Shown here in pieces: positions 9,812 to 17,070 of a DNA stretch of 25,809 nucleotides; position 1 is the stretch's first letter, and each line of letters begins with the position of its first letter. Source of the DNA: Ignavibacteria bacterium (GTDB lineage: Bacteria; Bacteroidota; Ignavibacteria; Ignavibacteriales; Melioribacteraceae); contig DAIEQP010000224.1 of the NCBI GenBank assembly GCA_027347805.1, positions 1-25,809 on the forward strand. The letters are read 5' to 3'. A program made the position numbers and the translations under genes. The notes below the pieces were generated by a model. It made no database searches, was not told the origin of the DNA, and was given only the letters and a program-made list of their open reading frames with translations.

Positions 9812-9838
9812 AAGTTCATGAACTTTTCAAGTTGAAAA
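9812..9838. promoter_or_regulatory. Two abutting palindromes between divergent promoters
   Basis: AAGTTCATGAACTT (9812-9825) is a perfect 14-base palindrome. It overlaps TTTTCAA-G-TTGAAAA (9824-9838), an inverted repeat around one base. The pair sits between the minus-strand promoter of the giant gene and the plus-strand promoter of the cold-shock gene, where a shared operator would be expected. Which regulator might bind is unknown. Confidence 0.4.
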
Positions 9839-9863
9839 TCTTTTTTTGTTACAATGATATTTA

Positions 9864-9895
9864 TTGCCTGTTATTGAATAATTATTATATATTTG
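9864..9895 (+). promoter_or_regulatory. Candidate cold-shock gene promoter
   Basis: TTG (9864-9866), a 21-base spacer, then TATATTTG (9888-9895), a full match to TAnnTTTG. Transcription would begin around 9902, giving a leader of about 155 bases before the cold-shock ATG at 10059. Long leaders are common for cspA-type mRNAs, which supports the placement. Confidence 0.5.
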
Positions 9896-9902
9896 GGGTG
9901 TA

Positions 9903-10012
9903 TTAGCGAAATTCAATTAGTGATTTTCGCTAAGAGTGGCAACACTCAATTATTAAGCAACAATTGACAGTTTCCTTGAAAGAGATTTTCGGTTCACCGT
10001 TTCATCTTCAAG
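9903..10012 (+). promoter_or_regulatory. Structured 5' leader of the cold-shock mRNA
   Basis: Three hairpins can be read by eye. TTAGCGAAA (9903-9911) pairs with TTTCGCTAA (9925-9933). Directly next to it GAGTG (9934-9938) pairs with CACTC (9943-9947) around GCAA, a GNRA tetraloop, so the two helices could stack. CTTGAA-GA (9975-9983, one bulged A) pairs with TCTTCAAG (10005-10012) and encloses CGG-TTCA-CCG (9990-9999). E. coli cspA mRNA has a leader that refolds with temperature. A similar thermosensing role here is an inference from position and structure, not from sequence similarity. Confidence 0.45.
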
Positions 10013-10058
10013 CTCTGTTCAATTAGTTATTTTTCACAATCATTAAGGAGCATCTGTA

Positions 10059-10271
10059 ATGTCAGAGCGCGTTCAAGGAACTGTTAAGTGGTTTAATAGT
10101 TCTAAAGGTTTTGGCTTCATTCAACAACCAGGCGGCGAAGATGTATTCGTTCACTTCAAAGCTATTGTTGCTGATGGATACCGCTCATTAGAAGAAGGAC
10201 AAAAAGTTGAGTTCTCTATTACTCAAGGTCAAAAAGGTCCTCAAGCTAGTGATGTAAAAGTTATTCGTTAA
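10059..10271 (+). CDS. csp: Cold-shock protein (CSD, RNA chaperone)
   Basis: A 70-residue protein, the full length of the CspA family, made of a single cold-shock domain. It binds single-stranded RNA and DNA in the cytoplasm and melts secondary structure, aiding transcription and translation in the cold or during growth changes. The opening VQGTVKWFN, RNP1 (KGFGFI) and RNP2 (DVFVHF), and the closing GPQASDV region are all present. The ATG has one of the best Shine-Dalgarno sequences in the window, AAGGAG at 10045-10050, eight bases upstream. It stands alone between a candidate promoter with a long structured leader and a terminator, so it is a single-gene unit. Which of several csp paralogues it is cannot be told from sequence. 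Confidence 0.97.
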   Translation: MSERVQGTVKWFNSSKGFGFIQQPGGEDVFVHFKAIVADGYRSLEEGQKVEFSITQGQKGPQASDVKVIR

Positions 10272-10286
10272 TCGAATTTCCTTTTA

Positions 10287-10318
10287 ACAAAAAAGCTCCT
10301 TTAATGGAGCTTTTTTGT
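10287..10318 (+). terminator. Intrinsic terminator after csp
   Basis: A 13-bp stem (10287-10299 with 10306-10318) whose GC core is GCTCC/GGAGC, with a 6-base loop and six T directly after the core. It begins 16 bases after the csp stop. Because the left arm carries A residues it would also work on the opposite strand. Confidence 0.88.
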
Positions 10319-10426
10319 TTTAAACCGAATAAACATTTTTAAATTCTTTCGTGCATCAAACAATCCTTTTTTGTAATTAGTAATAACAATTCTGTAAAAT
10401 TTAGGACAATATATACAGGCATAAAC

Positions 10427-11380
10427 ATGAAAAATTCATTCAACACCAGTTACTTCAGATCAATAATCAACTCAGTATTTTTATTTCTTTTTTTGTTTTT
10501 ACTTAATGGAATAACATTGGCAAATATATGCAAACCAAACAGCTTGGTTCATGAATATGTCAATTTATACCCCGATACTGTTTCTGAAAATCCTATTAGA
10601 CCAGAACATGTTGAATTAAACCTGCCGAACAATGCAGCAATGATAGAATGGTGTCAAAAGAATCTTGGGTTTAAGATACTTCGTCAGGGCCCCGCGCCCT
10701 CTTTTAACTCATTCGTTGCAGATTCGTCTCAGCATATGTTGTTTGAATTACAAAACATCAGTGATTCACCTTACTTTGATTTTGCAAATGTTCATCATAT
10801 GTCTCTTCACTTTGCATTTGTTGTTGCTGATCTTGAAAAAACAAGTGAGCGGCTTTTGCAGGCAGGATGTAAAGTTGCTGAAGCTTTTAAAACAAGTAAT
10901 TCAGGAGATAAAGTTATTACATTAAGAGATCCCTGGAATCTGCCTATACAATTTATTCAGCGCACAAAACCGATGATTGCATTTAGCGAAATGAGATTTG
11001 AACATCTCGCAATAAATGTTGATGATCCCGTTTCAGTTGCTAAATGGTTCGTTGACAATCTTGGTATGAAGCTGATTAAGCAAGGCGGCGCCCCATCTTT
11101 TGGAACATTTATAGGCGACGCAGATAATAATTTTACTTTCGAACTATATCACAACAAAGATGTTCCTGTAATTGATTTTAAGTCTATTAATTATAACAGC
11201 ATTCATTTTGCATTTCAGGCAAAAGATATTGTTGCAGCAAAAGAAAATCTATTGAAAAATGGTGCAACAGTTGCTGAAGCATTGAAAGAAACCCCAAATG
11301 GTGATAAAGTTGTTATGCTTCGCAATCCATGGGGACTGCCGATTCAGATAGTGCAGAGAAAGAATATGATGTTAAAATGA
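10427..11380 (+). CDS. Exported protein with two tandem VOC (glyoxalase/bleomycin-resistance) domains
   Basis: 317 residues. The first about 32 form a signal peptide with a long Phe/Leu core (17-26), probably cut after TLA, so the protein is exported. Two VOC domains follow. The first (about 58-180) starts at RPEHVEL (H61) and carries FELQN, LHFAF and IQFIQ. The second (about 188-312) has FEHLAIN, FELYH, IHFAF and IQIVQ. Each half has the His...Glu...His pattern that binds metal in this superfamily, and the halves are clearly duplicates (GFKILRQG/GMKLIKQG, RDPWNLPIQ/RNPWGLPIQ). The superfamily includes glyoxalases, extradiol dioxygenases and drug-binding proteins, so no reaction can be assigned. 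Export is unusual for the family. The stop is TGA and the Shine-Dalgarno is weak. Confidence 0.85.
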   Translation: MKNSFNTSYFRSIINSVFLFLFLFLLNGITLANICKPNSLVHEYVNLYPDTVSENPIRPEHVELNLPNNAAMIEWCQKNLGFKILRQGPAPSFNSFVADSSQHMLFELQNISDSPYFDFANVHHMSLHFAFVVADLEKTSERLLQAGCKVAEAFKTSNSGDKVITLRDPWNLPIQFIQRTKPMIAFSEMRFEHLAINVDDPVSVAKWFVDNLGMKLIKQGGAPSFGTFIGDADNNFTFELYHNKDVPVIDFKSINYNSIHFAFQAKDIVAAKENLLKNGATVAEALKETPNGDKVVMLRNPWGLPIQIVQRKNMMLK

Positions 11381-11433
11381 TCTGTTTAAACTGAATAGAC
11401 AATAACATTCTGATATATAAAATATTTTAATTG

Positions 11434-11510
11434 TTTTTCATAACTCAACGCATTATTTTGGATACGTGATCCTTTTATAAACCCAAATAGAAAGGTTGAG
11501 TTATGAAAAA
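11434..11510. repeat. Perfect 16-bp inverted repeat covering the start of the next gene
   Basis: TTTTTCATAACTCAAC (11434-11449) is the exact reverse complement of GTTGAGTTATGAAAAA (11495-11510), with 45 bases between. The right arm contains the ATG (11503-11505) of the following gene and touches its AAAGG ribosome site (11491-11495). The left arm lies between TTG (11431-11433) and TATTTTG (11454-11460), a near match to the -33/-7 promoter with one base missing. It may be an operator pair 61 bp centre to centre, or, if transcription starts upstream, an RNA stem hiding the start codon. Confidence 0.75.
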
Positions 11511-12261
11511 TAAAATAACTTCACTTGCTGTTTTCATTTTACTCTCATCGGTATTATTTAGCCAGACAGATAAAAAACCATCCAGGTATATGGTAATGGA
11601 GGACATTGTCCCTTACAATAAAACAACTGAGTATGAAAAAGCTCAGAAAAATATTAATGAATACATTCTAAAAAATAAACTTGGCTTTAAATGGGATGCA
11701 TATCAGTCTGATGATAATACATATATGTATCTGGTTCCTTTTTCAAGCTTTTCTGATATAGACAAACTTTATCAGGCTTGGGATGAAAAAATGAAATCAG
11801 TTAATCAAGATGAGTTTGGGAAGTTGACCAACGCATTTGTTGGAACAATTGATCATAACAACAATATCATTATTGAGCAGAATGAATCGACATACAATCC
11901 CAAATCACCCTATTTAACAAGAGAAAAAACTGCCTTTTTACATTGGGATTTCTTTGAAATTATTCCAGGTAAAGAAAAGGAAGCCTGGGGTTTGATGAAA
12001 GAATATAAGGCAATGTGCGAAAAAGAAAACATTGATGTTCCATTTCATGTATGGTCTGTAAATTTCGGAGAGCATACATCAACCATTATTATTACAACAC
12101 CTGCAACTGGAGATATAGATTTTTACACTCATAATAAAGCAACAGACGACAAATTAATGAAAGCACCGGGCGGTATGGAATTGTATGGAAAGTTTATGGA
12201 TTGCGTTAAAAAGTTTAATCACTTTAATGGAAGACCAAGACCAGATTTATCTATAAAGTAA
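11503..12261 (+). CDS. Exported protein of unknown function, two similar halves
   Basis: 252 residues with a clear signal peptide (1-20, core AVFILLSSVLF, likely cleavage near SQT), so periplasmic or secreted. I do not recognise a named family. The mature part looks like two copies of a small alpha/beta unit. Each begins with a strand (YMVMEDIVPY; FLHWDFFEIIPG), continues with a long helix rich in Lys and Glu (EYEKAQKNINEYI; KEKEAWGLMKEYK), then strands around W (GFKWDAYQS; PFHVWSVNF), and ends in an amphipathic helix. This recalls dimeric ferredoxin-like (ABM/NIPSNAP-type) domains, but that is a shape argument only. The start is the ATG at 11503 with AAAGG seven bases upstream. The inverted repeat over the start suggests control of expression. 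It may be co-transcribed with the VOC gene, since no terminator lies between them. Confidence 0.75.
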   Translation: MKNKITSLAVFILLSSVLFSQTDKKPSRYMVMEDIVPYNKTTEYEKAQKNINEYILKNKLGFKWDAYQSDDNTYMYLVPFSSFSDIDKLYQAWDEKMKSVNQDEFGKLTNAFVGTIDHNNNIIIEQNESTYNPKSPYLTREKTAFLHWDFFEIIPGKEKEAWGLMKEYKAMCEKENIDVPFHVWSVNFGEHTSTIIITTPATGDIDFYTHNKATDDKLMKAPGGMELYGKFMDCVKKFNHFNGRPRPDLSIK

Positions 12262-12271
12262 TTTAAAAACA

Positions 12272-12300
12272 AAAAAGGATTAGCCAAGCTAATCCTTTTT
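12272..12300. terminator. Bidirectional terminator between convergent genes
   Basis: A 13-bp stem, AAAAAGGATTAGC (12272-12284) with GCTAATCCTTTTT (12288-12300), around a three-base loop. It has T-runs on both strands. It ends the exported-protein gene on the plus strand (stop 11 bases away) and the sugar-acid cluster on the minus strand (last stop at 12324). Confidence 0.9.
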
Positions 12301-12323
12301 CCAATTATCATATTTGATTTAAT

Positions 12324-13358
12324 TTATCTTTCAACTCTTCCCGATCCGCCACTTTTAATAAGTTTTTCAACTTCATCAACACTTACTAAATTAAAGTCTC
12401 CTGGAATTGAGTGTTTAAGACAACTTGCAGCAACTGCATATTCAAGCGCATCTTTTGTATTCTCTTTAGTCATCAATCCATAAATCAGTCCGCTTGCAAA
12501 AGAATCACCACCGCCAACTCTATCAACAATTTCTATATCATATTTTCTTGAACGATATGGCTGTTTGCAATCTTTTTCATCATATAACAATGCGCTCCAT
12601 CCATTTTTTGATGCGGAGTAACTTTCTCTTAATGTGATAGCAACTGTCTTAAATCCGAATTGCTCTTTTAATTTTCTTGCAACAGCAAAATATCCTTCTT
12701 CATTTAATTCACCTGCTTCGATATTTGTTTTGTCTGCCTTTAATCCCAGACTTTTTTCCGAATCTTCCTCATTTGCAATGCATACATCAACATATTTCAT
12801 CAACGGTTTCATTACTGCCTGAGCTTCATCTTGAGTCCACATTTTAGCACGGAAATTCAAGTCGCAGCTAATTGTTACACCTTTCTTTTTTGCTGTTTCG
12901 CAAGCAACAAGCAAAGCTTCCTGAGCATCTTTGCCTAATGCTGGTGTAATTCCAGTCCAGTGAAACCAAGATGCATTTTCAAAAACTTTTTCCCAATCAA
13001 CTTCATCCTTCTTCATTTTAGAAACTGAAGAATTTGCTCTATCATAAATTACTTTTGATGCGCGCTGACTTGCACCTGTTTCCAAAAAATAAATTCCCAC
13101 CCTGTCGCCGCCTCGAACAATGAAATCATCTTTAACACCAAATCTTCTGAGATGATTTACTGCCGATTGACCGATTTCATGTTTTGGCAATTTAGTAACG
13201 TAGTAGGAATCCAAACCATAATTGGAAAGTGAAACGGCTACATTTGCCTCACCGCCTCCATATGTTGCATCAAAAGACTGCGATTGAACAAATCTTGTTA
13301 CGCCCGGTGTTGATAACCGAAGCATTATTTCACCAAATGTTACAACTTTCTTTTTCAA
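12324..13358 (-). CDS. kdgK: 2-keto-3-deoxygluconate kinase (PfkB family), distal copy
   Basis: A ribokinase/PfkB sugar kinase that phosphorylates KDG to KDPG with ATP. It has FGEIMLRLS at the start, GGGEANVAVSLS (PfkB signature 1), the DLNFRAKMW stretch typical of KDG kinases, NEED, and DRVGGGDSFASG, the anion hole with the catalytic Asp. I place the start at the TTG at 13358. It gives MKKKVVTFGEIM, has AGGA seven bases upstream, and makes a 344-residue protein, normal for the family. A longer frame from an ATG at 13466 would run inside kduD and adds only nonsense residues. It follows kduD by 28 bases and is the last gene before the terminator. Placed with kduI and kduD it phosphorylates the KDG they make. 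A second PfkB kinase lies at 20990-22072. Confidence 0.92.
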   Translation of the reverse strand: MKKKVVTFGEIMLRLSTPGVTRFVQSQSFDATYGGGEANVAVSLSNYGLDSYYVTKLPKHEIGQSAVNHLRRFGVKDDFIVRGGDRVGIYFLETGASQRASKVIYDRANSSVSKMKKDEVDWEKVFENASWFHWTGITPALGKDAQEALLVACETAKKKGVTISCDLNFRAKMWTQDEAQAVMKPLMKYVDVCIANEEDSEKSLGLKADKTNIEAGELNEEGYFAVARKLKEQFGFKTVAITLRESYSASKNGWSALLYDEKDCKQPYRSRKYDIEIVDRVGGGDSFASGLIYGLMTKENTKDALEYAVAASCLKHSIPGDFNLVSVDEVEKLIKSGGSGRVER

Positions 13359-13386
13359 TTTTATTTCCTGCAGCTTATTTATAAAA

Positions 13387-14151
13387 TTATCTTCCCATCC
13401 ATCCGCCATCAACGGTAACAACTGTTCCGTTAAGATAGTTGGATGCATCTGAACATAAGAACACAACTGTTCCCATTAAATCTTCTGGTGTTCCCCAACG
13501 GCCAGCGGGAATGCGATCGAGAATTGCTTTATTTCTATTTTCATCTTCGCGTAGAGGTTTTGTATTATCAGTAGCAATATAACCAGGTGCGATTGCGTTT
13601 ATTGTAACACCTTTACCAGCCCATTCATTTGAAAAAGCCATTGCTAACTGTTTAACACCGCCTTTACTAGCTGCATAACCGGGGACTGTTATTCCGCCTT
13701 GAAATGCCAGCAGTGATGCGATAAAAACAACTTTACCATAACCACGTTCAACCATATCTCTACCAAACTCGCGGGTAAGAATAAACTGTGCGCTCAAATT
13801 TATTTCAATTACTTTGTCCCAATACTCATCCGGATGCTCTGCGATAGGTTTTCTTAAAATTGTTCCAGCATTATTAACAAGAATATCAATACGTGGAAAT
13901 TCAGATTTTACCTTAGTAATAAATTCATAAAGTGCTTTGCGATCAGAAAAATCGCAAACATAACCTTTGAACTTACTGCCGCGATCATTAATTAATTTTT
14001 CTGTTTCGGAAAAATCCTGCTCATAAGATGCACTTATAATTACATCTGCACCAGCTTCTGCAAGTGCAAGCGCATAATATTGCCCGATTCCTTTATTGGC
14101 ACCGGTTACAATTGCAGTCTTACCTTTCAAACTAAATTTATCGAGTACCAT
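13387..14151 (-). CDS. kduD: 2-deoxy-D-gluconate 3-dehydrogenase / DKII reductase KduD
   Basis: A 254-residue short-chain dehydrogenase that reduces 3-deoxy-D-glycero-2,5-hexodiulosonate (the KduI product) to 2-keto-3-deoxygluconate with NAD(P)H. The Rossmann motif TGANKGIG (16-23), NNAG (93-96), N118 and the catalytic S146, Y159 and K163 are all present, and the length is that of E. coli KduD. The phrase WGTPEDLMGTVVFLCSD near the C-terminus and the GGWMGR end are typical of KduD. The ATG at 14151 has AAGGTG upstream. It follows kduI by 17 bases, which supports the assignment over other SDR functions. Confidence 0.93.
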   Translation of the reverse strand: MVLDKFSLKGKTAIVTGANKGIGQYYALALAEAGADVIISASYEQDFSETEKLINDRGSKFKGYVCDFSDRKALYEFITKVKSEFPRIDILVNNAGTILRKPIAEHPDEYWDKVIEINLSAQFILTREFGRDMVERGYGKVVFIASLLAFQGGITVPGYAASKGGVKQLAMAFSNEWAGKGVTINAIAPGYIATDNTKPLREDENRNKAILDRIPAGRWGTPEDLMGTVVFLCSDASNYLNGTVVTVDGGWMGR

Positions 14152-14168
14152 TTTTCACCTTTTGTTTA

Positions 14169-15002
14169 TTACTTCAAATCTTTCATTGGAATACCATCCA
14201 TATCATCAAATACCTGGTTTTCACCACCCATTGCCCAGATAAAAGAATAACTCTGAGTTCCACATCCAGAATGTAATGACCAGCTCGTTGAAAGAACAGC
14301 TTGTTCGTTACGAATAATTAAATGTCGGGTTTCTTCTGCGGCACCATTAAGATGAACAACAAAAGAATCAGGATTTAAGTTGTAATACATATAGACTTCG
14401 GAACGACGCTGGTGTGTATGACAAGGCATTGTATTCCAGACACTTCCATCTTCCAGTTCTGTTAAGCCCATTACAATCTGGCAGGTCGGTAAAATATCAG
14501 GAAGAATATATTGATTAATTGTTCTCTTGTTTGATGTTTCAACAGAACCGAGATGACGATGAATTGCATCTTCATACTTTATATGTTTGGATGGATATTC
14601 TTTATGTGCGGGGTAACTGACAAAATAAAATTTTGCAGGATCGTTGCCGTCTTTACTTTTAAACTCAACCTGTTTTGCACCTCGACCAATGTAAAGAGCA
14701 TCTTTATTATTCATCAGGTATTCAGTTCCATCAAGAATAATTGAGCCGACCTGACCAATATTTATTATACCGACTTCCCTTCTTTCGCAAAAATATTCTG
14801 CAGCCATTTCCTTTTTTGTAGCTGTTAGTTTTAATGTTTGTCCTGAAGGAACAGCAGAACCAGTAATTGAGCGATCAATGTCGGAGTAAACCATTGGAAT
14901 TTCGTTTTTGACAAACAATGTATCAATCAAAAAAGATTTTCTTAATTCGTCAGTGGTCATTTTTTTAAAACCACTTTGATCGGGAGAATATCTTACTTCC
15001 AT
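14169..15002 (-). CDS. kduI: 5-dehydro-4-deoxy-D-glucuronate isomerase KduI
   Basis: A 277-residue zinc-dependent cupin isomerase, the usual length (E. coli 278). It converts 4-deoxy-L-threo-5-hexosulose uronate, formed from unsaturated uronates released by pectate-type or glycosaminoglycan lyases, to the 2,5-diketo acid used by KduD. The zinc ligands are visible as H195 and H197 in MPCHTHQRR, E202 in SEVYMYY, and H244 in SLHSGCG, matching the E. coli positions shifted by one. The ATG at 15002 has a good GAGAGGA site. It is first in a kduI-kduD-kdgK group that lies behind a hairpin terminator, so it may have some independent expression. Confidence 0.96.
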   Translation of the reverse strand: MEVRYSPDQSGFKKMTTDELRKSFLIDTLFVKNEIPMVYSDIDRSITGSAVPSGQTLKLTATKKEMAAEYFCERREVGIINIGQVGSIILDGTEYLMNNKDALYIGRGAKQVEFKSKDGNDPAKFYFVSYPAHKEYPSKHIKYEDAIHRHLGSVETSNKRTINQYILPDILPTCQIVMGLTELEDGSVWNTMPCHTHQRRSEVYMYYNLNPDSFVVHLNGAAEETRHLIIRNEQAVLSTSWSLHSGCGTQSYSFIWAMGGENQVFDDMDGIPMKDLK

Positions 15003-15018
15003 AAATTCCTCTCTTTAC

Positions 15019-15047
15019 AAAAGCATCCCTTAATCAGGGATGCTTTT
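15019..15047 (-). terminator. Hairpin terminator between tkt and kduI
   Basis: A 12-bp perfect stem (15019-15030 with 15036-15047, core GCATCCCT/AGGGATGC) and a 5-base loop lie 10 bases after the transketolase stop and 16 bases before the kduI ATG. On the minus strand only four T follow (TTTTGT), so read-through is likely. It would lower rather than abolish transcription into kduI-kduD-kdgK. Confidence 0.75.
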
Positions 15048-15057
15048 TATATTTATT

Positions 15058-17040
15058 TTATAACCAGGCTTTTATTTTTTCTGCAACGCTTGCACCGGTA
15101 AATCCAAATTTTTCTGCTAATGTTTGGTATGGACCTGATGCACCAAATCTGTTCATTCCAATCAATAACAATTTCTGTCTAAACAAATCTCCCCATCCTG
15201 TCATTGATGCTGCTTCAACAACTACAACAGGAACATCTGCGGGGAATAATTTTGATTTATATTCATCGCTTTGTTTTTCAAAAATTTCTCTTGATGGAAT
15301 TGAAACAACACGGATATTATTGTTGCCGAGAATTTTCTTTGCCTCAGCAGCAACAGGAACTTCAGAGCCGCTAGCTGCAATTACTAGTTCCGGTTTGCTT
15401 CCGCTTTCTTTTGAAGTGATGTAAGCACCCTTCAAAATATCTTTTGGATTAAAGTCTGCTTCACGTTCGAACGCATCAATTTTCTGTCTTGTTAGAAGTA
15501 AAGAAACAGGGCCATCTGTTTTTCTCAATGCATAAGCCCAAGCCATTGCCGTTTCTACTCCATCTGCTGGACGAAGAACAGTTGAGTTAGGAATTGCACG
15601 TAAAACGGAAAGATGTTCAACCGGCTGATGAGTTGGTCCATCTTCACCAACAAAAATTGAATCGTGTGTAAAGACATAAATTGCAGGAATCTGCATGATT
15701 GCCGCTAAACGAATCGTTGGGCGCATATAATCTGAGAATACGAAAAATGTTGCGCCGAAGACTCTGAAGCCGCCGTACAAAATAATTCCATTCATTACTG
15801 ATCCCATTCCATGTTCACGAATTCCGAAATGGAAATTCCTTCCTTCGAATTTTCCGGTAGCTATAGATGGGAAAGCAGTCATCAATGTATTAGTAGAAGG
15901 AGCTAAATCAGCGGAACCTCCGACAAAGTTAGGAACAAGCTGAGCGATCTTCTGAATAACTTTGCTTGATAAAGTTCTAGTTGCATTTGGTTCTTTTGGA
16001 GCTGCAGCAAGTAATTCTTCTTCAAGGTTTTCAGGAAGCCAGCCCGTCATATTTTTTTCAAACTGCTCTGCTTTTTCTGCATTAGCTTTCTTCCATGCAT
16101 CGAATTCTTTTTGCCAAGCATTATATACTTTTATCATTTCAGATTTTCTTGACGCGAACAAATCTGAAACTTCTTGAGGAATATAGAATTCTTTATCAGT
16201 CGGGAATCCTAAATTTGCTTTAGTTGCTGCCAGTTCATCTTTGCCAAGCGGCGAACCATGCACATCATGAGTATTTGCCTTCTTCGGGCTTCCATAACCA
16301 ATAATTGATTTAGTAATGATCAATGTAGGTTTTTCTTTTTCATTCTGTCCAGCTACAATAGCTTTACGAATTCCTTCATGATCATAAGCATTTGTATGGA
16401 GAACCTGCCAGCCATAAGCTAAGAATCTTTGTTCAACATTTTCAGTAAATGTAATATCAGTATGACCTTCAATTGTAATCGTGTTGTCATCATAAAAATA
16501 TATTACATTGCCAAGTTTCAAGTGACCAGCCATTGATGCAGCTTCAGCGCTAACACCTTCCATTAAATCACCATCACCACACATTCCATAAATATAATTA
16601 CCGCCTAAAATTTCATCACCGAATCTTGCAGCAGTCATTTTTGCAGCAATCGCCATTCCAATACCATTTCCAAATCCTTGGCCTAAAGGACCAGTAGTAG
16701 TTTCAACACCGGGTAAATGGTTATATTCCGGATGACCTGCGGTTCTGCTTCCCCATTGTCTGAATGATTTTAAATCATCCATTGTGACATCGTATCCGCT
16801 AAGGTGAAGCATTGAATAGATCAGCATTGAACCGTGACCACCGGACAAAACAAATCTATCTCTTGCTGCCCATTTAGGATCATCTGGATTGTGTTTTAGG
16901 AATTCAGTCCATAAAATCATAGCAACATCAGCCATACCCATTGGTAAGCCAGGATGACCTGAGTTTGCTTTTTGTACACCTTCTGCAGCAAGAATTCTAA
17001 TCGTATTTGCAGTTAATTTTTTTACATCATTGTTTTCCAT
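15058..17040 (-). CDS. tkt: Transketolase
   Basis: A thiamine-diphosphate enzyme of the non-oxidative pentose phosphate pathway that moves two-carbon units between ketoses and aldoses. It has the full family length of 660 residues. Visible features are SGHPGLPMG near the start, the ThDP/Mg motif GDGDLMEG...DDN, the middle-domain GIREHGMG with the catalytic Glu, and THDSIFVGEDGPTHQP. I place the start at the ATG at 17040 (MENNDVKK), six bases after GGAG. An upstream in-frame TTG at 17052 would use the ribosome site as codons and is less likely. It follows gnd by 30 bases. In this cluster it would receive pentose phosphates made through Gnd. It also makes erythrose 4-phosphate, the precursor of the PdxB substrate. 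Confidence 0.96.
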   Translation of the reverse strand: MENNDVKKLTANTIRILAAEGVQKANSGHPGLPMGMADVAMILWTEFLKHNPDDPKWAARDRFVLSGGHGSMLIYSMLHLSGYDVTMDDLKSFRQWGSRTAGHPEYNHLPGVETTTGPLGQGFGNGIGMAIAAKMTAARFGDEILGGNYIYGMCGDGDLMEGVSAEAASMAGHLKLGNVIYFYDDNTITIEGHTDITFTENVEQRFLAYGWQVLHTNAYDHEGIRKAIVAGQNEKEKPTLIITKSIIGYGSPKKANTHDVHGSPLGKDELAATKANLGFPTDKEFYIPQEVSDLFASRKSEMIKVYNAWQKEFDAWKKANAEKAEQFEKNMTGWLPENLEEELLAAAPKEPNATRTLSSKVIQKIAQLVPNFVGGSADLAPSTNTLMTAFPSIATGKFEGRNFHFGIREHGMGSVMNGIILYGGFRVFGATFFVFSDYMRPTIRLAAIMQIPAIYVFTHDSIFVGEDGPTHQPVEHLSVLRAIPNSTVLRPADGVETAMAWAYALRKTDGPVSLLLTRQKIDAFEREADFNPKDILKGAYITSKESGSKPELVIAASGSEVPVAAEAKKILGNNNIRVVSIPSREIFEKQSDEYKSKLFPADVPVVVVEAASMTGWGDLFRQKLLLIGMNRFGASGPYQTLAEKFGFTGASVAEKIKAWL

Positions 17041-17070
17041 GCATATCTCCAAAAATTTTAGGTGTATAAT

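Noticed and set aside
10665..10925. An 86-codon plus-strand frame inside the VOC gene
   Set aside because: It is shifted by one base within the first VOC domain, has low-complexity Leu/Ile content and no ribosome site.
11381..11433. A terminator between the two exported-protein genes
   Set aside because: Only a short GTTTAAAC palindrome and scattered T-rich bases are present, with no stable stem.
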